Part shown: one piece after another, positions 24,635 through 34,180 of the stretch
Layout: every line of letters starts with the position of its first letter
Position numbering within the stretch: the stretch's first letter is position 1
Assembly: GCF_900078365.1 (NCBI RefSeq)
Contig: NZ_LT598653.1
Span: 2,666,001 to 2,730,000 of the forward strand
DNA from: an uncultured Sphingopyxis sp.
Lineage (GTDB): Bacteria; Pseudomonadota; Alphaproteobacteria; Sphingomonadales; Sphingomonadaceae
Length of the DNA: 64,000 nucleotides
Direction of reading: 5' to 3'
Notes under the pieces: model-generated
Told to the model about the DNA's origin: nothing
Seen by the model: the letters and a program-made list of their open reading frames with translations, nothing else
Database searches by the model: none
Translations under genes and position numbers: made by a program

Positions 24635-26461
24635 GTGTCGCACCTTCGCCTTGCCGCCAAAATGTCCACCGGCCTGCTGCTGCTCGCCCTCGCGGGCTGC
24701 GCCCCCGCCGCGACCGAAAGCGCACCGGCGACCGCCTCGACGCCCGCCGCGGCGGCGCCCGCTGACGTTCCCGCCGGCGCCCCGCTCGCCGAATTCTTCC
24801 AGAAATATGACGAGGCGCAGCTGTCGCTGTCCCCGCAGACCAAGGCGTATCGCGGGATCCGCGACGGCGACTATGGCGAATGGGACGAGGTGAGCGACGA
24901 GGCCGAGGTCGCGCGGCACAAGCTGCAGCAGGCGACCGCCGCCGCGATGCGCGCGAGCTACGACCCCGCCAATCTGTCGCCCGACGACGCGCTGTCGTTC
25001 GAGTTGTTCAACGCGCAGGCGGCGCGCGAGGAAAGCCTCTTCCCCTTTCGCCATCACAATTATCTGTTCAACCAGATGCGCGGCGCGCAAAGCCAGATGC
25101 CGGCCTTCCTGATCAACATCCACCGCGTATCGAATACCGCCGAGGCCGAGGCCTATGTCGAACGCATCCGCGGCATGGGCCCGGTGATCGACGCGCTGAC
25201 CGCGCAGTCGGCCGAGCGCGTGAAGCTGGGCATTCAGCCGCCCAAATGGGTCTATGCCTATGTCATCTCCGACATCGAGAATCTGCTGAAGCCCGACAAT
25301 GCGCTGATCGAGGACATCACCGCCAAGGTCGGCAAGCTCGACATTACGGCCGCCGAAAAGACGCGGCTCGTCGAGGCCGCGAAGGCGGCGTGGTCGGCGA
25401 GCGCCGGCCCCGCCTACACCCGCCTGCTCGCCGAAATGAAGCGCCAGCAGCCCGGCGCGCCGACCGCCGACGGCGTGTGGCGGCTGCCCGACGGACAGGC
25501 CTATTACAAGGCGCTGCTCGCCAATTACACGACGACCGACATGACCGCGGCCGAGATCCACGACCTCGGCCTCGCCGAAGTCGCGCGCATCCACGGCGAG
25601 ATGAAGGCGATCATGACGAAGGTCGGCTTCAAGGGCACGCTGCAGCAATTTTTCGTCCACCTGCGCACCAGCCCGCAATATTTCCACACGACGCGCGAAG
25701 CCTATCTCGCCGAGGTCGATGCGCGGGTGAAGGCGATGGAGGCGCGCCTCCCCGCCTTCTTCAACACGCTGCCCAAGGCGCATCTGCAGGTGAAGGCGGT
25801 CGAGGCGTTCCGCGAGAAATCGGCGGGCAAGGCCTTCTATCAATCGCCCTCGCCCGACGGCTCGCGCCCCGGCACTTACTATGTCAACCTCTACGACCTG
25901 CGCGACATGTCGAAGACCGAGCTCGAGGCGCTCGCCTATCACGAAGGCGTGCCGGGGCATCACCTCCAGCGCGCGGTGCAGACCGAACTCGCGGGCCTGC
26001 CGCCCTTCCGCCGCTTCGGCGGCTTCACCGCCTATACCGAGGGCTGGGGCCTCTATTCCGAGGAGCTTGCAAAGGACATGGGCTTCTACACCGATCCCTA
26101 CAGCGACTTCGGCCGCCTCGGCATGGAGCTGTGGCGCGCGTGCCGCCTCGTCGTCGATACCGGCATCCACGACAAGCGCTGGAGCCGCGAACAGGCGATC
26201 CAGTATCTGAAGGACAATACCCCCAACCCCGACGGCGACATCGAGAAGGCGATCGAACGCTATATCGTCTACCCCGGACAGGCGACCGCCTATCTGATCG
26301 GCAAGCTCAAGATCATGGAACTCCGCGGCCGCGCGCAGGCGGCGCTCGGCGGCAAATTCGATTTCCGCACCTTCCACGACGTCGTGCTCGAATCGGGACC
26401 GGTGCCGCTCGACGTGCTCGAACGGCGCGTCGACAACTGGATCGCCGCGCAGAAGAGTTAA
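24635..26461 (+). CDS. DUF885-family lipoprotein, predicted metallopeptidase
   Basis: 608 residues. A lipoprotein signal ending ALAGC is followed by an Ala/Pro-rich linker of about 40 residues. The DUF885 signature is present: YHEGVPGHHLQRAVQ (zinc-binding HExxxxH-like stretch), YTEGWGLYSEELAKDMG, RRLVVDTG-like RACRLVVDTGIH and YIVYPGQATAYLIGKLKI. It is probably a periplasmic zinc peptidase or carboxypeptidase; activity has been shown for few members. GGGAGAA lies just before the GTG at 24635; an ATG at 24608 is also possible but lacks such a site. Confidence 0.88.
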   Translation: MSHLRLAAKMSTGLLLLALAGCAPAATESAPATASTPAAAAPADVPAGAPLAEFFQKYDEAQLSLSPQTKAYRGIRDGDYGEWDEVSDEAEVARHKLQQATAAAMRASYDPANLSPDDALSFELFNAQAAREESLFPFRHHNYLFNQMRGAQSQMPAFLINIHRVSNTAEAEAYVERIRGMGPVIDALTAQSAERVKLGIQPPKWVYAYVISDIENLLKPDNALIEDITAKVGKLDITAAEKTRLVEAAKAAWSASAGPAYTRLLAEMKRQQPGAPTADGVWRLPDGQAYYKALLANYTTTDMTAAEIHDLGLAEVARIHGEMKAIMTKVGFKGTLQQFFVHLRTSPQYFHTTREAYLAEVDARVKAMEARLPAFFNTLPKAHLQVKAVEAFREKSAGKAFYQSPSPDGSRPGTYYVNLYDLRDMSKTELEALAYHEGVPGHHLQRAVQTELAGLPPFRRFGGFTAYTEGWGLYSEELAKDMGFYTDPYSDFGRLGMELWRACRLVVDTGIHDKRWSREQAIQYLKDNTPNPDGDIEKAIERYIVYPGQATAYLIGKLKIMELRGRAQAALGGKFDFRTFHDVVLESGPVPLDVLERRVDNWIAAQKS

Positions 26462-26557
26462 GGAAGTTGACGATTGGCGCTTGACGCGCGGGAACGAAAG
26501 GCAAATGATTTCCCGGATAAGAAGGCAGCCGGGGAAAGGCTGTCGGGGTCTGGGTCC

Positions 26558-27445
26558 ATGTCGCAAACTTCATCCCCGCCTGCGGGCGTGGACGGCAGCG
26601 CGCCGTTCGAGCTGCATTATTTTCCGCCCGATCCCGATCTGGCGGAGATGGTGTCGAGCTTTTACTTCGCGCGCGTCAACATGCCGCGGTTCGACGAATA
26701 TGAACGCGCCGACCGGCCGCAATTCCGCTTCGTGACCGCCGCCGATGGCGAATATATCTTTGCCGACGCCCATCATGCGCCGGTTTGCAGAGCGAATATC
26801 GTCGGCCCGACGAGCGGGCGCGTGCGCGCGATCAGCAACCGTCCGACGCAGATGTTCGGTTTCGGCATGCTGCCCGCGGGCTGGGCCGCGCTGATGGGCG
26901 ACGATGCCGACAAGCTGACCGACCGCGCGATGGATGCCGCCGACCTGTTCGGCCCGTGGATCGACGAGGTGGCGACGGCGCTCGAAAAGGCCGCGAGCGT
27001 CGAGGAAAAGCTGGTCATCGGCAATAATTTCGCGCGCGAGGTGCTGACGCGCAACGAGCAGCCGCCGATGTGGTTCATTCGCATCGTCGACGGCTGGCTG
27101 ACCGCATCACCCTCGCCCCAGGTTCCCGAGCTGGTCGAGGCGACGGGCATGTCGATCCGCTCGGTCGAACGGATGACGAAACATTATTACGGCCTGTCGC
27201 CGCGGATGCTCGCGCGCAAATACCGCGCGGTCCGCGCCGCGTCGGCGCTCGCGCGCGGCGAAGGGCTCGATGCGGCCCAGCTCGGCGACGCCTTCTACGA
27301 CCAGTCGCACCTGATCCGCGAGATCAAGCGTTTCGCCGGCGCGACGCCGGGCCAGCTCGGCAAGCCGACGACCTACACCGAGGCGACGACCAAGGGCCGC
27401 AAGCAGCTCGCCGGCAAGGTCAGCCCGATCGTCTCCGAAACCTGA
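26558..27445 (+). CDS. AraC-family transcriptional regulator
   Basis: 295 residues. The last about 100 residues hold a two-HTH AraC domain: VPELVEATGMSIRSVERMTKHYYGLSPRML, then RAASALARGEGL and LGDAFYDQSHLIREIKRFAGATPGQL. The N-terminal about 180 residues are an uncharacterised sensing domain, starting FELHYFPPDPDLAEMVSSFY. The second helix (DQSHLIREIKRF) agrees with the AraC consensus. No obvious target is adjacent; the next item is a candidate small RNA. The ATG at 26558 was chosen over 26474. Confidence 0.88.
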   Translation: MSQTSSPPAGVDGSAPFELHYFPPDPDLAEMVSSFYFARVNMPRFDEYERADRPQFRFVTAADGEYIFADAHHAPVCRANIVGPTSGRVRAISNRPTQMFGFGMLPAGWAALMGDDADKLTDRAMDAADLFGPWIDEVATALEKAASVEEKLVIGNNFAREVLTRNEQPPMWFIRIVDGWLTASPSPQVPELVEATGMSIRSVERMTKHYYGLSPRMLARKYRAVRAASALARGEGLDAAQLGDAFYDQSHLIREIKRFAGATPGQLGKPTTYTEATTKGRKQLAGKVSPIVSET

Positions 27446-27499
27446 GCCGTTAACCTTCAAAAATTACGCCGCATGTCGTTTTGGCGTTTCCATACAATC

Positions 27500-27620
27500 G
27501 CGAATCGTCGCGGGGGCATAATTCCCCCCTGCGACCCAGAAGAGCTCATCCTCTGACGAGGACTTGAGACCTTCATCTTGGCACTCATTTGGCTTCGGCC
27601 GGATGGGTGCCATTTTTTTT
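27500..27620 (+). ncRNA. Candidate small RNA with three hairpins
   Basis: The 467-base gap 27446-27912 contains no gene. A -10-like TACAAT at 27493-27498 is followed by three consecutive hairpins. GTCGCGGGGG (27507-27516) pairs with CCCCC and GCGAC ending at 27535. CTCATCCTC (27545-27553) pairs with GAGGA and TGAG across a CT bulge. A long terminator hairpin at 27579-27612 has a TTCG loop and eight T. No clear -35 is seen. This compact array looks like an independent RNA of about 115-120 bases rather than only the end of the AraC transcript. The family was not recognised. Confidence 0.55.
27579..27620 (+). terminator. Strong rho-independent terminator with UUCG loop
   Basis: TGGCACTCATTTGGC and GCCGGATGGGTGCCA form a 15-bp stem with three G-T pairs around a TTCG loop, followed by eight T. 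It ends the candidate small RNA, or else the AraC gene transcript. Confidence 0.9.
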
Positions 27621-27669
27621 GGCGTGTATCGAGTGATTATGGGCTGGGAAGCTGCCACATCAAATATTC

Positions 27670-27748
27670 GTCATTCCCGCGAAAGCGGGAACCCAGAGCG
27701 CGCGTAGGCTGATCCCACGCTGGGTTCCCGCTTTCGCGGGAATGACGA
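27670..27748. repeat. Inverted repeat related to family D
   Basis: CATTCCCGCGAAAGCGGGAA at the left is matched by its complement at the right, with the inner CCCAG / CTGGG pair. It lies between the candidate small RNA and the promoter of the Rrf2 regulator. Confidence 0.85.
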
Positions 27749-27858
27749 AATAGGAAAGCGCGCCGCAATTATCGGTCGAAACTCTCCCGCCCCACCCTCA
27801 TCTTTACCCCGCCCAACCACGGCTTGCTTGCACCCCGCGACCGCCTCGCCTATATAAG

Positions 27859-27875
27859 TGGAGTAATTTACTCCA
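27859..27875. promoter_or_regulatory. Perfect dyad upstream of the SUF operon, candidate Rrf2 operator
   Basis: TGGAGTAA and TTACTCCA around a single T. It follows a TATATAAG stretch and lies 37 bases before the regulator start, where a -10 region or start site is expected. Rrf2 Fe-S regulators commonly repress their own operon from such a dyad, so this is the likely site of feedback control of the SUF genes. Confidence 0.65.
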
Positions 27876-27912
27876 GTTAAGAATCGTTCGCAATTGCGGG
27901 CGGAAGAAGAAC

Positions 27913-28418
27913 ATGCGCCTGTCCAACCTTGCCGATTATGCCGTGGTGCTGATGAGCGCCGCCGCCCGCCAGTGCGGGTCGGTGCCGATTCACGCGGGGA
28001 TGCTCGCCGGACAGACGGGGATTCCCGGGCCGACCGCGCAGAAGCTGGTGAGCCAGCTCGCACGCGCCGGGCTGCTCGTTGCCTCGCGCGGCAGCGGCGG
28101 CGGGGTGCGACTCGCGCGGCCCGCGGCGGCGATCAATGTCGCCGAGATCATCGAGGCGGTCGAAGGGCCGATCGCGCTCACCGCCTGCTGCGACGAGGGG
28201 CGCCACGACTGCGGTTTCGAGGGAAGCTGCCAGGTCCAGCCGCATCTGGGCGTCGTCAACGGCGCGGTGCGCGGGGCGCTGGCGGGGATCAGCCTGGCGA
28301 GCCTCGTTAAGCCCCTCCCGCTTGCGGGAGGGGTTTGGGGAGGGCCTGTAGCGGCTCCCGGTTCCACGAACATTCCCTCCCCCAACCCCTCCCGCAAGCG
28401 GGAGGGGAGGATAGAAGC

Positions 28419-28422
<4 letters not shown>
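27913..28422 (+). CDS. Rrf2-family regulator of the SUF operon, with a repeat-encoded tail
   Basis: 169 residues. Winged-helix Rrf2 domain: MRLSNLADYAVVLMSAAA, then LVSQLARAGLLVASRGSGGGVRLARP. Cluster-binding Cys candidates are in LTACCDEGRHDCGFEGSCQ. Homologues (SUF system regulators, IscR/SufR-like) repress suf genes when Fe-S supply is sufficient. Residues 134-165 are encoded by a 96-bp palindromic repeat (PLPLAGGVWGG ... IPSPNPSRKREG), replacing the natural end, and four more residues follow. The stop overlaps the sufB ATG (ATGA). The tail is probably disordered and of no direct function, which is inference. Confidence 0.88.
28312..28407 (+). repeat. 96-bp in-frame palindromic repeat at the 3' end of the Rrf2 regulator gene
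   Basis: Ends CCCCTCCCGCTTGCGGGAGG and its complement. It is exactly 32 codons and is read in the same frame as the copies in sufC and sufS. Its right end provides GGAGGGGAGG, which is well placed to act as the sufB ribosome-binding site. Confidence 0.85.
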
Positions 28423-29902
<1,480 letters not shown>

Positions 29903-29906
<4 letters not shown>

Positions 29907-30372
29907 CAAGCCTTTCGCCCACCGATCAGGCCAAACGCCTATCCACCCCTCCCCTTCAGGGGAGGGGCCGGGGGTGGGGGCTATCGGCCTTGGACCTCGC
30001 CGAATTGCAGAATCGCGCCCGTCAAATGCGCAACAACCCGACCGAACCCGAAAAGCGGCTGTGGCGACATTTGTCGAACGGCCAGCTTGAGGGACATAAG
30101 TTCCGTCGCCAGCAGGTCGTTGGATGGTTCATTGCCGATTTTGTCTGTGTACCGGCGAAATTGATCGTCGAAGTCGATGGCGATACGCACGAAGAGGCCG
30201 TAGATCGCGCCCGCGATAAGACGCTGGCAGAGCAAGGCTATCGCACCCTTCGCGTTACAAATCATGATGTGATGTCCAACGTGGATGGCGTGTTGACCGT
30301 CATTTCTGAAGCGTTGCGTAAGGCTGAGAGCCCCCACCCCAACCCCTCCCCTGAAGGGGAGGGGCTTGAAAG

Positions 30373-30376
<4 letters not shown>
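29903..30376 (+). CDS. DUF559 nuclease-like protein inserted between sufB and sufC
   Basis: 157 residues. Residues about 30-140 are the DUF559 domain: NNPTEPEKRLWRHL, then KFRRQQVVGWFIADFVC and LIVEVDGDTHEE, which carry the D...ExD pattern of PD-(D/E)XK/Vsr-like nucleases, then GYRTLRVTNHDVM. Both ends of the protein are read through palindromic repeat arms (STPPLQGRGRGW at the start, PHPNPSPEGEG at the end). The GTG overlaps the sufB stop and the TGA overlaps the sufC ATG, so coupling in the operon is kept. It has no known role in Fe-S assembly; it is most likely a mobile passenger gene. The true start may lie internally, near ALDLAELQNRARQM. Confidence 0.82.
29946..30364. mobile_element. 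Candidate element: DUF559 gene between inverted repeat arms
   Basis: The left arm (29946-29993) and the right arm (about 30313-30364) are inverted copies: each has the CCCTCCCCTTCAGGGGAGGG end hairpin, a G-rich spacer GGGTGGGGGCT and TC-GCCTT towards the gene. The gene begins where family A repeats have the apex of their large hairpin (CCTTGCGCAAGG). The short repeats elsewhere thus look like gene-less forms of this unit. No target duplication could be identified. Confidence 0.6.
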
Positions 30377-31218
<842 letters not shown>

Positions 31219-31245
31219 GCGTCAACCCGCGCCTTCCTTTCTATC

Positions 31246-31323
31246 GTCATGCCGGACTTGATCCGGCATCCCGCTTTTTCGGCGCCGAAGGAAGCGGGAC
31301 CCCGGATCAAGTCCGGGGTGACG
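31246..31323. repeat. Inverted repeat, family F
   Basis: CATGCCGGACTTGATCCGGC on the left and ACCCCGGATCAAGTCCGGGG on the right are inverted, with inner CCCGCTT / AAGCGGG. It occupies the gap between sufC and sufD. A second copy is at 62716-62792. Confidence 0.85.
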
Positions 31324-31342
31324 AAGTGCGGGAGTTCGTCGT

Positions 31343-32083
31343 TTGACCGTCACCCTCCCCACCCGGCGCGACGAAGCGTGGCGCTATAGCGACATCGACG
31401 CGGTGACCGCAGCGTGGCCGCTGCCCGCGCCCGAGAGCATCGTCGTGCCCGCGGGCGGCGACTTCAAACGCGCGATCGTGCAGGACGTATCCGCCTCTGG
31501 GGCAGCGATCCATCAGATCGAGATGAGCGTCGGTAAGGGCGCGACCGCGTCGCTGCATGTGCTCAACATCGGCGGCGCCTATGGCCGCATCGAACTCGCC
31601 GTCACGCTGCACGAGGGCGCCGATTTCACGCTCGGCGCGGCGCAGATCGGCGGCGGCGAGCAGACTCTCGAGATTATCACCACCGTTACGCACGCCGAAC
31701 CCGGCGCGACGTCGCGGCAGATGGTGCGTTCGGTGCTCGGCGGCACCGCCACCGGCACCTATCTCGGCAAGGTCGCCGTCGCGCGCGACGCGCAGCAGAC
31801 CGACAGCGAGCAGGATGTGAAGGCGATGCTGCTCGAGCGCAGCGCGACCGCCAACGCCAAGCCCGAGCTCGAAATCTTCGCCGACGACGTCAAATGCGCG
31901 CACGGTTGCGCTATCGGCGAGCTCGACGCCATGGCGCTCTATTACCTCCAGTCGCGCGGGATGCCGCCGGCCGAGGCGAAGAAGATCCTGCTGCAGGCGT
32001 TCGTCGCCGGCGTGTTCGACGGGGCCGAGGATGAGGCGCGGTTGCAGGCGCTCGCGCTGGCGAAGCTGGGAGAATTGGTGTGA
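31343..32083 (+). CDS. sufD: Fe-S assembly protein SufD
   Basis: 246 residues, shorter than the E. coli protein but typical for sphingomonads, which lack most of the N-terminal extension. It begins LPTRRDEAWRYSDI, has the beta-helix core, and ends with the conserved ADDVKCAHGCAIGELD and YYLQSRGMPPAEAK segments shared with SufB. It forms the SufBC2D scaffold. GGGAG precedes the TTG at 31343. The stop overlaps the GTG of sufS (GTGA). Confidence 0.92.
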   Translation: MTVTLPTRRDEAWRYSDIDAVTAAWPLPAPESIVVPAGGDFKRAIVQDVSASGAAIHQIEMSVGKGATASLHVLNIGGAYGRIELAVTLHEGADFTLGAAQIGGGEQTLEIITTVTHAEPGATSRQMVRSVLGGTATGTYLGKVAVARDAQQTDSEQDVKAMLLERSATANAKPELEIFADDVKCAHGCAIGELDAMALYYLQSRGMPPAEAKKILLQAFVAGVFDGAEDEARLQALALAKLGELV

Positions 32084-33348
32084 GCGGCGCCGACATTTCA
32101 TCCCCCCTCCCGCTTGCGGGAGGGGTCGGGGGAGGGCCTGTTTCGTCAGCGCCCGGCCTCGACATGCCCTCCCCTAACCCCTCCCGCAAGCGGGAGGGGG
32201 ACATCAGGGCCGACTTCCCCGGTCTCACCCCCGGCTGGCATTATCTCGACACCGCCGCGACCGCGCAGAAGCCGCAAGCCGTCATCGACGCGACGGTCGC
32301 CGCGATGGGCCGCGACTATGCGACCGTCCATCGCGGCGTCTACGCGCGCTCGGCCGACATGACGCTCGCCTATGAAGCGGCGCGGCGGCGGATCGCGACC
32401 TTCATCGGCGCGCGCGAGAATGACGTGACCTTCGTGCGCGGCGCGACCGAGGCGATCAATCTCGTCGCTTACTCGCACCCGAAGAAGGGCCGCGTGCTGC
32501 TGTCGATGCTCGAGCATCACAGCAATATCGTGCCGTGGCAGCTCGCAGGCTGGCAGGTCGACGTCTGCCCGCTGACCGAAGACGGCCGCATCGATCTCGA
32601 CGCGGCCGCGAAAATCCTGACCCCCGAACATAATATGGTTGCCTTCGCCCACGTCTCGAACGTGCTCGGCAGCCCGCTCGACGTCGCGCGCGCCGCCGAA
32701 CTCGCGCACCGCGTCGGCGCCGAACTGCTGATCGACGGCTGCCAGGCGGTGCCGCGGCTGCCCGTCGATGTCGCCGCGCTCGGCTGCGACTATTATGCCT
32801 TCTCGGGCCACAAGCTTTACGGGCCGACCGGCATCGGCGTTTTGTGGAGCGACAAGCTCGATACGCTCCCGCCCTGGCAGGGCGGCGGGTCGATGATCGA
32901 CCGCGTGACCTTCGAGCGGACGACCTACGCCCCCGCGCCGACGCGCTTCGAGGCGGGCACGCCCGCGATCGTCGAGGCGCTCGGGCTCGCGGCGGCGGTC
33001 GATTATGTCGAAAGCATCGGGATCGAGGCGATCCACGCGCACGAATGCGCGCTGGTCGGCAGCTTGCGCGACGCCCTCGCACGCAAGAATAGCATCGCCC
33101 TCTATGGTCCTGAAAACAGTTCAGGAATTGTCAGCTTTTCGATGGCGGGGGTTCATCCGCACGACATCGGCACTATCTTGGACGAAAGCGGGGTCGCGAT
33201 CCGCGCCGGGCACCATTGCGCGCAGCCGCTGATGGAGCATCTCGGCGTTCCCGCGACCGCGCGCGCGAGTTTCGGCGTGTACAACAATGACGACGATGTG
33301 GCGGCGCTGATCGACGGCCTCGCCCGCGTCGAAAGGATTTTCGGATGA
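32080..33348 (+). CDS. sufS: Cysteine desulfurase SufS with repeat-encoded N-terminal segment
   Basis: 422 residues. PLP Lys245 lies in FSGHKLYGPTG and catalytic Cys380 in RAGHHCAQPLMEHLG, as in group II desulfurases. It takes sulfur from cysteine for SufBCD. After eight residues (GTG start overlapping the sufD stop) a 96-bp repeat encodes residues 9-40 (PLPLAGGVGGG ... SPNPSRKREG); the normal beginning DIRADFPGL follows directly. An alternative start inside the repeat (ATG at 32164) would shorten but not remove the foreign segment. Confidence 0.95.
   Translation: MSGADISSPLPLAGGVGGGPVSSAPGLDMPSPNPSRKREGDIRADFPGLTPGWHYLDTAATAQKPQAVIDATVAAMGRDYATVHRGVYARSADMTLAYEAARRRIATFIGARENDVTFVRGATEAINLVAYSHPKKGRVLLSMLEHHSNIVPWQLAGWQVDVCPLTEDGRIDLDAAAKILTPEHNMVAFAHVSNVLGSPLDVARAAELAHRVGAELLIDGCQAVPRLPVDVAALGCDYYAFSGHKLYGPTGIGVLWSDKLDTLPPWQGGGSMIDRVTFERTTYAPAPTRFEAGTPAIVEALGLAAAVDYVESIGIEAIHAHECALVGSLRDALARKNSIALYGPENSSGIVSFSMAGVHPHDIGTILDESGVAIRAGHHCAQPLMEHLGVPATARASFGVYNNDDDVAALIDGLARVERIFG
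32104..32199 (+). repeat. 96-bp palindromic repeat near the 5' end of sufS
   Basis: Third copy of the 32-codon form in this operon, same strand and phase, very similar to the copy in sufC including the LDMPSPNPSRKREG end. It lies between codon 8 and the start of the conserved SufS sequence. Confidence 0.9.
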
Positions 33349-33824
33349 GCGAGAACGGAATTCGGATCGAGGAAGTGGAAAGCGTCGCGGCGCCGCCGAA
33401 GGCGCGCGTCGAGGATGTCGAGACCGCGCCAGAAACGATGGGCGCGAAGCTCGAGCGCAAGCGCGACTATCTGGAGGGCTTCCTCGCCGCCAAGCCCGCG
33501 GCGGCCGATCCCGGCGCGGTCGGCGGCGATCTCTACGAAGCCGTGATCGACGCGCTCAAGGAAATCTACGACCCCGAAATTCCAGTGAACATCTACGATC
33601 TCGGCCTCATCTACAATGTCGAGATCGATGAAGGCCATGTGCTCGTCACGATGACGCTGACGACCCCGCATTGCCCGGTCGCCGAATCGATGCCGGGCGA
33701 GGTCGAACTGCGCGTCGGCGCCGTGCCGGGGGTCGGCGACGCCGAGGTCAACCTCGTCTGGGATCCGCCCTGGTCGCCGCAGAATATGAGCGACGAGGCG
33801 CGGCTCGAACTGGGGATGCTGTGA
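33345..33824 (+). CDS. SUF-associated DUF59/MIP18-family protein (SufT-like)
   Basis: 159 residues: an Ala/Pro-rich N-terminal part of about 60 residues, then a DUF59 domain with EIYDPEIPVNIYDLGLIYNV and TLTTPHCPVAESMPGEVE, the Cys being the conserved one. Such proteins assist maturation or carriage of Fe-S clusters in the SUF pathway. The ATG overlaps the sufS stop and its own stop overlaps the next ATG (TGATG), placing it firmly in the operon. Confidence 0.9.
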   Translation: MSENGIRIEEVESVAAPPKARVEDVETAPETMGAKLERKRDYLEGFLAAKPAAADPGAVGGDLYEAVIDALKEIYDPEIPVNIYDLGLIYNVEIDEGHVLVTMTLTTPHCPVAESMPGEVELRVGAVPGVGDAEVNLVWDPPWSPQNMSDEARLELGML

Positions 33825-34180
33825 TGACCGAGACCAACACCCGCGCTCGCCCCGCCGCCGTGACGCTGACGCCGAACGCCGAGGAGCGCATCGCGAAGCT
33901 GATGGCATCGGCGCCCGAAGGCGCGATCGGCGTGCGTCTGTCGACCCCGCGCCGCGGCTGTTCGGGGCTCGCCTATTCGGTCGACTATGTGACCGAGGAG
34001 CAGAAGTTCGACGAGAAGATCGAGACGCCGGGCGGCACCTTCTACATCGACGGCGCGTCGGTGCTCTATCTGATCGGCAGCGTCATGGACTGGGTCGAAG
34101 ACGACTTCGCCGCAGGCTTCGTGTTCGAGAATCCGAACGCCAAGGGCGCGTGCGGCTGCGGCGAGAGCTTCACCGTCTAG
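33824..34180 (+). CDS. sufA: A-type Fe-S carrier protein (SufA/IscA family)
   Basis: 118 residues. HesB/IscA fold with the three cluster-ligand Cys in RRGCSGLAYSVDY and GACGCGESF. It accepts a cluster from SufBCD and transfers it to target proteins. Last gene of the SUF operon. Its stop overlaps that of the convergent extensin-like gene (CTAG), with no terminator visible between. Confidence 0.93.
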   Translation: MTETNTRARPAAVTLTPNAEERIAKLMASAPEGAIGVRLSTPRRGCSGLAYSVDYVTEEQKFDEKIETPGGTFYIDGASVLYLIGSVMDWVEDDFAAGFVFENPNAKGACGCGESFTV

